Translations under genes and position numbers: made by a program | Notes under the pieces: generated by a model | What the model saw: the letters and a program-made list of their open reading frames with translations, nothing else | What the model was told of the DNA's origin: nothing | Databases searched by the model: none | Shown: one piece after another, positions 1 through 22,300 of the stretch | Layout of the letters: the number at the start of each line of letters is the position of its first letter | Numbering within the stretch: the stretch's first letter is position 1 | DNA from: Mesostigma viride | Lineage: Eukaryota; Streptophyta; Mesostigmatophyceae; Mesostigmatales; Mesostigmataceae | DNA: 64,000 nt | Direction: 5' to 3' | NCBI GenBank assembly: GCA_009746045.1 | Contig: RPFO01001313.1 | Coordinates: forward strand, 62,001-126,000

Positions 1-441
1 GAAAGGCACTCCCATGACCAGCACTCAAAGGCATAGCAGCTTCTTATCAAATGGTAGCGTATAGTGGGCTATAGTGGGCGATAGTGGGCGATATTGACCG
101 GACAAGCAGACGCAATCAGGGCATGCGGTGGGCGCACCTCGACCGCCCTCATCTGCCCGACCACAGAACATACCATCAACCGTACAATGCACCATTGGAC
201 AAACGGGCAACTACAATATACTCCTTCATGACTACCATATTCATTGTACAGTCGTACGATCACTGTAGTGTTGTCTGCTATGCTAAAGCTTATCGCGATG
301 GCCTTCACCAACCGCACAAGCAACGATAGGACTCTACCGTATTGGACGTTAACAAGCGTACCTCGATCGCCTTCATCTGGCAGACAAGCACCTCTATTAT
401 TATATCCTATATCCTATCTTGTTAACAATCGCGCAGCGCAC
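1..441 (-). repeat. Intron 9 of paralog A with two echo copies of the exon 9 end
   Basis: Minus-strand copies of the exon 9 3' edge, including its donor, lie downstream of the real exon end at 442. Echo 1 is at about 352-385 (GATGAAGGCGATCGAGGTAC in sense). Echo 2 is at about 125-160 (GATGAGGGCGGTCGAGGTGC). The paralog B exon 9 has the same kind of downstream copies. Short GATAGTGGG repeats lie at 60-95. Confidence 0.7.
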
Positions 442-10469
<10,028 letters not shown>

Positions 10470-13363
10470 GGCATGCTTTTCTATAAAACGACCATGGTTG
10501 TATACGTGGCATTAAGTTATAGCATTATTCGACGCAGGCTATGGCGGACCTCCATCTGCTGCCAGCCTGCCGCTGCCTAAACAAAATTATGAAATCGAAC
10601 GCGTGGATCATAGAACGACATATCCCCATAGTACATCGCATGAATTACAACCAGAAAATGAAAAAAATCAGATCTGCACGTGGCGACCGGGCGCCCGCCA
10701 GGGAGCCAAACGCACAAGAAGGCCACGTGTGTTTACCACTTCATGCACGGAACCGCGCCGTTGAGTTGAGTTTGAGTCGATTCAAGCGCCGTACCACTGC
10801 TTCTGGTGTGAATCGGTGTTGGCCTGCTCTTCAGCAGCTCAGCCCATTATCAACGGCTCCTGCGGTCGCCGGCATCAATCCGGGCCTGATTCGTGACTGG
10901 AGGCCCGGAAGAGTGTGTCGTCACTCGTCAGTTGCACGAAAGTATGGTCCATACTACACACTGTACATAACACTGTACATAACGTAACAACAACAACAAC
11001 TCCACACTGTACATCGCGACACTAGATTCTCTGCTGCCCAATGCCCATGCTGCCCAAGTGAGTCACAACAACAAGAATGCTCATCTCTCCCACCCATTTA
11101 CTCTCCCACCGATTTACGACCGTCAGATGGGTGAATCTGACGGACGGACGGACAGGTACACCCGAGAACCGCACAGATGTAGCCGAAATCCGCACAGATG
11201 TAGCCGAAAACCGCACAGATGTAGCCGAAAAACCGCACAGATGCAGCCGAAAACCGCACAGATGTAGCCGAAAAACCGCACAGATGTAGCCGAATAGCCT
11301 TGTCCAGTGGAAGTGGAGGCCAAGGAGGCTCGCAGTCCTCCCAGAGCCCTGTCCAGTGGCCCGACATGCTGCATGCTGCATGCTGTCGAATCGCCTGGAG
11401 TACCGCACATGCTACATGGACCGGCTTGCTGCGGCGCGCCAGGAGGATTTGGAGCCGTCGGATGGGGAGGAGTTGCCCCAACGCAAGGGGCGACGAAAAA
11501 ACGGGAATAAATAGGGCGCACACCGTACGTTGCGTAGGTGATGTTGTTGGGCGTAATGGACAAGAACTACTGGTCTTGAAATAAAACTTGCGTCCCGGTA
11601 GGCCGCCGGCCGGACTGGTCCACTCTGTACGTTTTAGTGTTTGCTAGCGTCCGCGTTCCTCCGGCAGGTTGCCGGCCGGACTGGTAGTTTTTGCTAACAT
11701 CCCTAATGTGTACACATTCAACAAAACATGGTTCGAACAGTCGATGATAACGCAGTCCAAATCTAACAACAACAATAACAACAACCTGACAACAACAACA
11801 ACGACATCGCGACAATTCGAGTTCGGCTGCAGCGGAAGCTCTTCTGCACGGTTAGAAAACAAATGCCTTAAGCACTGCCTTGGCTAGTAAAAATATACCC
11901 ATTTCCCCGAAAAAAAAAAAAAACAAATGCCTTAAAGCACGCAGCTGCGCTGATGTCGCATGGGAAAACCGTACTCACCGTCCTTTGGTTACACTCTGGG
12001 AGCGTGACACTCATGTCAGCTTCTTGTATGTTTGTGATGGCATGCTGTTCAGTGTCCTGGCCCTCGGCCCGTCGGCCGTTTCCAAATCTCTGCTGCCCAT
12101 GTGCGGCGTGGGCAACAACAACAACAACAACATGTCAGCTGTTGTACCAACGCGGGTGTATCCAATGATGCAACCGTACATGTCCCCGCTGCGTACCTAC
12201 CGGTGGTTGTGGTTGCAACCCGACAGGGTTGCAGCAACAACGCATTACAGTGCCGTAAGCGGAACCACCCACACAGCACACAACAGTTAGTTAGTTAGTT
12301 GAATCCCACGCCGCACATGGACAGCAAAGAACAAACGCCAGTAATTTGCTGAATGCTGACTTGCAGTCCAGTTCAGTTCAGCTCAGCTCAGTCCACAAGT
12401 GACCACTAGTGGTCCAGTGATTGAATTTGTCTTCAAGTTTGCTGCGAATCCTAGTTCCTGCTGTGATTACTACGATTTCCTGAGAATAATCACTGTTTTG
12501 ATTCTTATCTCGTCCGGGATCGAGAGGATGCAGTTGTTGTTATTGTTGTTATTGTTGTTGTTGTTGTTGTTGCCCACGCCGCACTGCTGGCTGGATGCAG
12601 TACATACACAACACGGTCAACACCAACCACAAGTTGGTGGGTTGGCGCGATCCTGCAGAGGCGGTTACAGACTACAAGGGTTCTTGTGACCACTTGTCCA
12701 CTTCCCATATTCATGCTGCGAAACGTTTGTTAGCCACCAGCGCCTCATCACGTAACGGATCGCGACAAACTACCGATTCGCAATAACTCCTTCAACCGTT
12801 TTTATTCCCTTGTTGGAGTTCCATGGTAGTTGTCGCGATAGACTACCCAATTCGATACCTTTTCAACCAATCTTCGTTCAGCCGTTTTTTTACCCTTTTT
12901 GGAGTTCCATGGTAGTTGTCGCGATAGACTACCGATTCGTGACCTTTTCAACCAATCTTATTCCCTTTTGGTTGGTCGCTGTCCCCGCTGCAGTTCCAAT
13001 GTACCCGTGTCAGTTGTTCCATGGCGTATTGGCGTACCCTTTTAGCGAGGACGCAAAATTACCCAACAAAACTACGCAGTACATACCCCGTGGATGACGA
13101 GCAAACTGCTGCGAAGGCAAATTTACGCCCATGTAACAAAATGGAGTGCGAAGAATTAATTTGCTAGCCCGAGTAAAGATACAAGGTTCGCATGTCCCCC
13201 GACCTGCTCGGTTGTGATGCAAGTCAACTTTCAGTCATCTTGACGGTTAAGGTGTTGCATGCGTTACCTGCTTTATAACACCCTGAAGGCATGACAACAG
13301 GATGCGGCGGTAGTTGGTTTAGACGGAAACCATGCAATTAGCAAGGACTCTAATATTGCCGTC
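10470..13363. promoter_or_regulatory. Divergent intergenic region between the two cyclase paralogs
   Basis: The 2.9 kb between the two start codons must hold both promoters. No coding exon was recognised. It contains CAA/AAC trinucleotide runs (10985-11002, 11766-11800, 12115-12133), TTG runs (12536-12570), a 21-bp tandem array (11157-11296), a duplicated block around GGCCGGACTGG (11609-11690) and two copies of a 38-bp block around TAGTTGTCGCGATAGACTACC (12820-12935). TATA-like strings lie at 13271 (CTTTATAAC, about 90 bp before the paralog B ATG) and, for the minus gene, at 10484-10492 (TTTTATAG on the minus strand). These are suggestive only. An out-of-frame upstream ATG at 13333 overlaps the paralog B start. 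Confidence 0.4.
11157..11296. repeat. 21-bp tandem repeat (CACAGATGTAGCCGAAAACCG)
   Basis: Six copies of a 20-21-bp unit in the divergent intergenic region, about 0.7 kb upstream of the paralog A start. It could carry a repeated protein-binding site, but nothing in the sequence identifies one. Confidence 0.9.
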
Positions 13364-16300
13364 ATGTTGACCTTACTTCCCGGAATACCGGGTAGCCCTG
13401 ATGCATCGTCGGCTTCAGTCGCCTTCCCCGACCAGTTCCTTGACGGCTCGAACCCGAACGATAGCGTCTTGGTAATCCGTACGTCAGCCCCCGCCACGCC
13501 GACGTCGGTGAAGCACTCCCAGCTTGGCTCGCCACATTCGCCAAATTCAGTAGCCGCGATTCTCGAGGCCCAGGAGATTCTGGGGGAGAACGCCGGTGTG
13601 TCCGTTATTGGCTTCGAAGCCACCGGCATTCCAGCCAGCCCGTTGGCGGTCGGGCACACGCCAGTTTTGACGTATGGGGCGAATTTCGGTGCAAACTCCC
13701 CGTCAGACGACAAGGCGCAACCCGCTTCTGCAGTGGAAGATGACGAGCTCAAACCAGGGAGGCCGTCCATGGAACTTTCTATCCCAAATCCTTTCCGGCG
13801 GACGGAGTCCAACAAGAGGGCTCCCAAGGACGCTAGCGGCAGCGTCCAAGCTGGCAAGCCGTTGTTGCAGAAAATCCGCGACGGCGTGTCCAAGCTGGCG
13901 TTGTCCGTGTCGACCGTGGTCCTAGCCTTATTTGGACGTAAGTATTTCGGCGTTCTCCCGGTCTACTCCTAGTAGCACCCTTTGCAGCAGTGCACGTCAC
14001 GGTTTCAAACTGCTAGATACCAAGTGCGCAATCTGTCAAGGCTGCTCCTGCTGCACTGCCCTTTTTTCTGCGTGTCACTCCCACAAATCCCTTCTCACTA
14101 TCTGGATTGACTGGAATGCACGGCCCTCACCAATATTTAAACCTATCTCGGAATGCACGAGCTTTATGTTGCGCGTCTGTCTAGCAGCAGAGGCGAGCAG
14201 CTCTGGGCCCTGCAGATAAACAGTCGCCACATGTCCGTCTATGAGGCGCTTCTGATCGCGAAAGAAGCTGACCCTATACTAAAGAAATTTGCTAGGAGGG
14301 TTGCCTGCAAGCAGGAACGTGAGCAGGAAAGGCGGCTTCACCATTGCCAGGATGTGAGGTTCCATGAGTTGTGAGGCATGGCTGGGTGGGCCGCCAGCTG
14401 CCGACGGTCACCAGGACAGGGTTGTGCCAGGTGGGGGGGGGGAGGAGACTTTTGAGTCCTAAAGGTTTTTATATACTTCTGTTGAATATCGATTTTATTG
14501 GCTGTGGGTGCCGATATCGATATGTGGGACGCAACAGAGAATTTGGAGGCAGACACAAGAGGGCAATGAGGGGCTCGTGGGAGATATAGGACAACATGGA
14601 GGGATGGGGTGAAGGGGGGGGGGGGGGGGGGGGAAGGGAGGCATTGCTGAAGGAAGGCTACGGAAATGTGGCCATGACTTCATGCTGTTTCTTGGCTTGT
14701 TCACCAAGTAACTAGTACCTCTGGGTGCCACGCAGACTGCCTCCCTCTTGCGGCCCCACGCGTGCGGCCGCTGTTGTTGCCCCACCCTCGCCGCCCCATC
14801 CTCGTCGGCCCTCCCTCATCGCGCCTCGTATGTGGGAGGCTGCCTCCCTTGGACCCGGTGGCTGCCCCCCCCCTCCCCCACCCCCCACCCCCCTAAGGAC
14901 CCGGTGGCATTGTGGTCGCTGTACCTTAGTCAGGCACCTGCTAACAATTAGTTTCAGTGATCAATAAAATTTGACACCTGTTTGCTCCATCCCTTCTCAA
15001 CTCCTTCCTCCCCCTCCTATGACCACTCTTGTTGTACTCTCTATTGATATTACTTGCAGTGGTGGCCATCGAAAACCTGACACTTTTCTTCACGCCCCTT
15101 CCCCTCCTCCCTCCTCTGGGCACTGGCATGATGCTGCGTCTGCACCACATGCAAGCAGTGGTGGCCATTGTCAACCTGACCCTCTTTTTCACGCTGCGCC
15201 GATTTGAGCGTCGGGCCGCGTCCAACTCATTCGAGGAGTTTGGGTACGTGCGCGGGCAATACCAGTGCCAGTACTAGTATGCAGATGCTACTAATTAATG
15301 GATGTGGAAAGGTGTAATCTTCCAGCTGCCTCTGAGGAGTTTGGGTACGTGTGCCCGCGCTGTAATTAATTGATACTAGTGTACTAGTTTTGCATTTTTA
15401 TCCAGCTGCTCTTGAGGAGTTTAGGTGCAAAGGCGGAATTTTTTGCAATTTTGTGTAAACTAAAGTATTTGACCTTTGACTCTTTCAAGAAGTCCAGGTA
15501 ATCCGTCGGCATGATATCTAATTTTATTATTTTAAGAAAAGTTAATCAATCTTCTACTTTGGAAGTAATCAAGATTTCAAGGCAATTTACCTTTATTCAG
15601 CTATATATAGGTTGGCATGTGTTGATCGGTTTACTATAGCTATACTGGTTGGCGTGTGTTGATCGGTTTACTATAGCTGTACTGGTTGGCATGTGTTGAT
15701 CGGTTTACTATAGCTATATTGGTTGGCGTGTGTTGATCGGTTTACTATAGCTATACTGGTTGGCATGTGTTGATCGGTTCACTACAGCTATATTGGTTGG
15801 CGTGTGTTGATCGGTTTACTATAGCTATACTGGTTGGCATGTGTTGATCGGTTTACTATAGCTATACTGGTTGGCGTGTGTTGATCGGTTTACTATAGCT
15901 ATACTGGTTGGCATGTGTTGATCGGTTTACTATAGCTATACTGGTTGGCGTGTGTTGATCGGTTTACTATAGCTATACTGGTTGGCATGTGTTGATCGGT
16001 TTACTATAGCTATACTGGTTGGCGTGTGTTGATCGGTTTACTACAGCTATACTGGTTGGCATGTGTTGATCGGTTTACTATAGTTATACTGGTTGGCATG
16101 TGTTGATCGGTTTACTATAGCTATACTGGTTGGCGTGTGTTGATCGGTTTACTATAGCTATACTGGTTGGCATGTGTTGATCGGTTTACTATAGCTATAC
16201 TGGTTGGCATGTGTTGATCGGTTTACTATAGCTATACTGGTTGGCATGTGTTGATCGGTTTACTATAGCTATACTGGTTGGCATGTGTTGATCGGTTTAC

Positions 16301-19300
16301 TATAGCTATACTGGTTGGTGTGTGTTGATCGGTTTACTATAGCTGTACTGGTTGGCGTGTGTTGATCAGTTTACTATAGCTATACTGGTTGGCATGTGTT
16401 GATCGGTTTACTATAGCTATACTGGTTGGCATGTGTTGATCGGTTTACTATAGCTATACTGGTTGGCATGTGTTGATCGGTTTACTATAGTTATACTGGT
16501 TGGCATGTGTTGATCGGTTTACTATAGTTATACTGGTTGGCATGTGTTGATCGGTTTACTATAGTTATACTGGTTGGCATGTGTTGATCGGTTTACTATA
16601 GCTATACTGGTTGGCATGTGTTGATCGGTTTACTATAGTTATACTGGTTGGCATGTGTTGATCGGTTTACTATAGCTATACTGGTTGGCATGTGTTGATC
16701 GGTTTACTATAGTTATACTGGTTGGCATGTGTTGATCGGTTTACTATAGTTATACTGGTTGGCATGTGTTGATCGGTTTACTATAGCTATACTGGTTGGC
16801 ATGTGTTGATCGGTTTACTATAGCTATACTGGTTGGCGTGTGTTGATCGGTTTACTATAGCTATACTGGTTGGCGTGTGTTGATCGGTTTACTATAGCTA
16901 TATTGGTTGGCATGTGTTGATCGGTTTACTATAGCTATATTGGTTGGCGTGTGTTGATCGGTTTACTATAGCTATACTGGTTGGCGTGTGTTGATCGGTT
17001 TACTATAGCTATACTGGTTGGCGTGTGTTGATCGGTTTACTATAGCTATACTGGTTGGCGTGTGTTGATCGGTTTACTATAGCTATACTGGTTGGCGTGT
17101 GTTGATCGGTTTACTATAGCTGTACTGGTTGGCGTGTGTTGATCGGTTTACTATAGCTATACTGGTTGGCGTGTGTTGATCGGTTTACTATAGCTATACT
17201 GGTTGGCGTGTGTTGATCGGTTTACTATAGCTATACTGGTTGGCGTGTGTTGATCGGTTTACTATAGCTGTACTGGTTGGCGTGTGTTGATCGGTTTACT
17301 ATAGCTATACTGGTTGGCGTGTGTTGATCGGTTTACTATAGCTATACTGGTTGGCATGTTTTGATCGGTTTACTATAGCTATACTGGTTGGCGTGTGTTG
17401 ATCGGTTTACTATAGCTATATTGGTTGGCGTGTGTTGATCGGTTTACTATAGCTATACTGGTTGGCGTGTGTTGATCGGTTTACTATAGCTATACTGGTT
17501 GGCGTGTGTTGATCGGTTTACTATAGTTATATTGGCTGGTATCTATTGATCGGTTCACGAGTAAACCATCATGATAAGGTTTCTATTTTTATCTTCTATA
17601 TACCTTTTTCAGTTTCTAGTCGCATTGGAAGGTCGCACAAGGGGCAACCTAGGTCTGCCGGCCCATGTCCGCCGGCATGGATCCACGTCACGGCACATCT
17701 GGCGTTCCTGGCCCATGTGTGTATTGTCATGGTGATGTACTTGTATGTATGTATGTATGCATCATGGTGATGCACAGTCAGCAATATCCTGTATAACGGC
17801 CGGTGTAATGTCGTCATGAGCGTAAGCCCCAAATCGGCTGTACTCTGAACCGGAAACCAGCCGTCTTGTTATTGACGGTGCTATATGGTGGTGCTCCAGT
17901 TGCTGTCCTACTCTGCTTTGGTATCTAACCCCGGAACCAGCTGTTTTGCTTTCGAAGCTGGAAACCAGCTGTTTGGCTATCAACGGTGCTCCAGTTGCTG
18001 CCTCACTCTCATTCTTTGAACGCACCCTAACTCAGCCGTTCCACCCTTTCCTCCTGCTCCCATCGAACGCTCTCGGTTAAGGTTTTTAGAGGTTAGTGTT
18101 TAGGGCTTGCTCTCATGCCTTCTTCCAATTTAGGATTCCTTCCTCCCGCTCATGCCTCCTTGGTATGCCCCCTCCCCCTCCCCTGTGTCACTCCCTGCCG
18201 TCGAGGCGCAGGCTCTCGATGATTACCACGATGGAAGTCGCTGGGTAAGCGGCTCTGCCGACACAGGATGCTGTTTAGGGTGTAGGGTCTAGGGTCTAGG
18301 GTCTAGGGTCTAGGGTCTAGGGTCTAGGGTCTAGGGTCTAGGGTCTAGGGTCTAGGGTCTAGGGTCTAGGGTCTAGGGTCTAGGGTCTAGGGTCTAGGGT
18401 CTAGGGTCTAGGGTCTAGGGTCTAGGGTCTAGGGTCTAGGGTCTAGGGTCTAGGGTTGAGGGTTGAGGGTTGAGGGTTGAGGGTTAACGGTTCGCAAGTA
18501 TTTACCATCGTAAATGCTAGTGTACTAATACTAGTGTATCAGTTGAGTTATGTGTTATCAATTAGCACGTGTACTGGTGTATCAGTTTAGTTATGTGTTA
18601 TCAATTAGCATGTGTACTGGTGTATCAGTTTAGTTATGTGTTATCAATTAGCAGGTGTACTAGTGCTATGTGTTATCAATTAGCAGGTATACCCACATGT
18701 TCGTACTAAACTTATAGCGTGAAGTTGCCAACGAGATGGTGACCAACGGGCTTGCCAGCTAGCGCGCTGCCTCACTGCCCCGCTGCCAACTTGCCCTGCC
18801 CCACTGCGTTCTAGCGAACTCTTTCTCTCGAGCACACTGTAAGGTAGCGAACTCTTTCTCTCAAGCACACTGTAAGGTAGCGAACTCTTTCTCTCAAGCA
18901 CACTGTAAGGTAGCGAGCTCTTTCTCTCAAGCACACTGTAAGGTAGCGAACCTCCTCTCCTAGGCTCAGGCACACCCTCAAGTGCCTCTCGTGCGTGCGG
19001 CTTAGTTTCGCTTCGTTTGTCAGCGAGGGAATCGGTGGGCGTTTGGGAGCATGGCTGTCGTTCGTGAGAGTGTGGGGCGATACCCAGATGTCTTGTGAGA
19101 CGCAACTGTAGTTTCCGCGCATTGCCACAGTGACTTGGCATGTGACTTAAATGACCTGGCGTGTGGGGGGGCCATCGGGAACACACTTTTGTCCCCTGAT
19201 GTTGTTTTGTATTCTATCCTCAACTCCACTTGTATCCTTAATTAACCCCCTATTGTACATATAGCCCTATCACCACAATACATTTAACACCCCCACACAC

Positions 19301-22300
19301 ACACACTACTACCACCCGCCCACCCGCCCGCCCGCCCGCCCGCTCCTCCTCCTCCTCCTCCACCTCCTCCTCCTCCTCCTCCTCCTCCTCCTCCTCCTCC
19401 TCCTCCTCCTCCTCCTCCTCCTCCTCCTCCTCCTCCTCCTCCTCCTCCTCCTCCTCCTCCTCCTCCTCCTCCTCCTCCTCCTCCTCCTCCTCCTCCTCCT
19501 CCTCCTCCTCCTCCTCCTCCTCCTCCTCCTCCTCCTCCTCCTCCTCCTCCTCCTCCTCCTCCTCCTAACCAACACCACAACGCTGCCCTCAACACTGTCA
19601 CCCCGCTACTGTCCCTCAACCCCTGGTTCACAAAATGTCTTGCCTCATCAACTGCTGCTATCGACATTTGCTTCTTTTCTTTTCCCCGCAGGACGGAAGG
19701 CCTTGAGCGTGCGATCGCGAGTGCCCTCACCATCGCAATGGCCACCCTGACCCGCGAACTGATGGCGGAGAGGAGCGGCGTATCGAACGTGCTGCAGGTG
19801 GGTGGGACCGGTCACCCCTTTCGTTTTCTATGGGTGGGGGCATGCCACTTGGGTGATAGTAGGCACTCTCCCATTGGAGGGAGGAGAGGAGCGGCATACC
19901 GGAAGAGCTTCAGGTGGGTGGGACCGATCATCCGTGGAGTTTTGACAGATACTCCGCCACCCCGACATGCTTGCATGTGGGTACACCCGACATGTCTTGA
20001 ATGGGAGGCAGGTATATAGTGGCCCTCCCCTGCCCCCCCCCCATCCCCCCCCCCCACACACAATGGCACTCACACTTGCATTTTTAAAAACAAACTTGGA
20101 CAGTATTGCACATGTATTGGCCGTGCTGCCTCCCCTATGGCGCACTGGCCTTGTATAAAACACGGCGCTTTCTCTTGCCCCGAACTTATGGGGGCATCTT
20201 TTTTGCCTGCGCCCGGCACCCTTTTCCCTGCCTGTGCCGTCATACAGAGCTCCATTCATTCTGTCTTATTAACGAAACACTCTGTGGGTCCCTCGGTCAC
20301 GCGATTTCGCCACTCCCTGCCTGCGTGTGCCCGCGGGCATGTTCTTACCCACTGGTACTTGTGCCCACGCGCCCAGTCGGCATCCAATCTCATCCTTTCC
20401 AGCGACGGCGGCGCGCTGACCCTCGACCTTGCCACAGGGGCCGAGTCAGCCCACCTGGCCCGCTTCCGCGAGGTCCTCTGGTCACTTCAGCACGTGGTCC
20501 ACGACCTGGGGCTCGCCCCCACGCTGTTCATGGTCAACAACACCACGGGCGCGTTTGTCGAGCTCTCCAAGGATCCGGGGGCCGCCAACGAGCTGTATTG
20601 GCTCCTGTCGATCGAAGACGGTCTTGGCAGAGGGGCAAATGGGAGCGCATTCCCGGTCGTTTACGAGATGGTCGCGGAGACGGGTGTGGTGGATTACGCG
20701 GCCCCCGTCGGCCGGTTGGAGGTGCGCCCGGACCGCCTGCCAGGGTTCTCCCAGGCGGCCTGGCACGCGAGCGGCGAGGTCCTGTGGACGGGGGTGCGTG
20801 TTCCTGCGACTGCACGGCAGTTTGTGGCCCTGCTTTGTGTTTCCTGGGGCCGTTCCCGTTTCCTTCTCGTTGTGTCCTTCCCTTTCTCTTTCGTTTCCTT
20901 TTCGTGCCGTATCTTTGTCGCCCACTCAAGTTCTCGGTCGCCCGCGTCAAAAATGTTAGGAAGATCTAAAGCTGGTTACCCTTTCGGCATCAGCATCCGC
21001 CGCATCCCCAACGCCGCCATCACCAACGACCGTTTCCACCAGCCGCCATGTCCGCCCTCCCCCCCTTACCGGATGCCCCCTCACAGCAGATGTTCCCCAC
21101 GAGCTCCTGGCGGACCCACCTGGAGGGGCCGGCCCAGGCGGGAAGCTACGCCCTGTACGCGCTGACCCCACTCTACCGCAACGGTGTCTTTGAGGGCGTG
21201 CTAGGTGGTGGCATCCACATGCCGGATGTCGGGTGCGTGCCTATTTCTGGGTCAAGCGATGCTTCGCCTGTTTGTTTCATTCCTATCCTTTGTGTGTCCC
21301 TCCACTCATCCCCACCTTTGGTTCTTCACGACATGCCGGATGTCGGGTGCATGGCTATTTATAGGCCAAGCGACGCATCCAAGTAGTGTAGTGGCTTGAA
21401 GGCATCCAGGCGTCCATTTTTCTCTCTCTTGGTTCATAGTCATGCCGTGGCCCTGAGGTTTCATTCCCTTCCAACTGTTTGCATTTGCTTTCTCATTTGC
21501 TTCTATGTTTTTCCCTGCTTTGTCTGCTCACTCCAAAACAAAGACTAGGTACCATAACCTCCTTTGTCCACCCGTTGGTCCGTGCATTTGTTCCCTCGTT
21601 TCCGGATTGTTTTACACATCCGTGCAGCTCACGTCGACTTCTGTCATTGATTTCTGTCCATACCTTGGTGCTTGTGTGCCTGTCTCGTCGGTGTGCGACG
21701 AGCACAGGTTGCTTCCGTTAGCAATGCCTGTTTAATTTGTTGTCGTTGTTTGTGTGCCTCTGCCTCCCAACGGTGCTGTCTCATCCCTGTGCGACGGCAA
21801 CAGGTTGCTGCTGCGCGCCGCCGTTGGAGAGAACGGTGTGCAGGCATTCATCTTTGAGGGCGGAGGGCCCAACGAGGGCCAACTCGTGGCCGCATCGCAC
21901 GGCAGATCCGGTACGCATGCCTCCTTTGCTGAGGCCTTGCTTCTAAGCGCCTCACCGCTGAGGAGCTGCTGAGTAGCCTCGCCAGTTGCCTCGCCAGTTG
22001 CCCCGCCACGCCTGTTGCCTCGCCTTGCTAAGATTGGGAATATTTGCGTCACCACGTAGGGCCTTGCCTGAGAGCCTTGCTGATGAGGGCCTCCCTTGAG
22101 AATGCCTTGCCTATGAATGCCCGGCTCTTTGGGGCCTTGGCTTATAAGCGCCTTGCGCTGAAGCCTTGCTTTTATGTGCCTTACTTTGATTGCCTGTCCA
22201 GAAGGGGCGTAGTCACAAATGCCTTGCATCGAATGCGTTTCGTCTTTTTTTTTTTTTTTGAGTGCCTTACTTTGGAATGCTTTGCTTTAGATTGCCTTGC

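Noticed and set aside
14941-15225. Minus-strand ORF opposite paralog B exon 2
   Set aside because: It is the antisense of the TLRRFER exon and its echo. No independent support.
18271-18485. Chromosome end
   Set aside because: Coding exons of one gene lie on both sides, so the array is interstitial.
19284-19745. Poly-Gly or poly-Arg ORFs
   Set aside because: Products of the (CTC)n tract read antisense.
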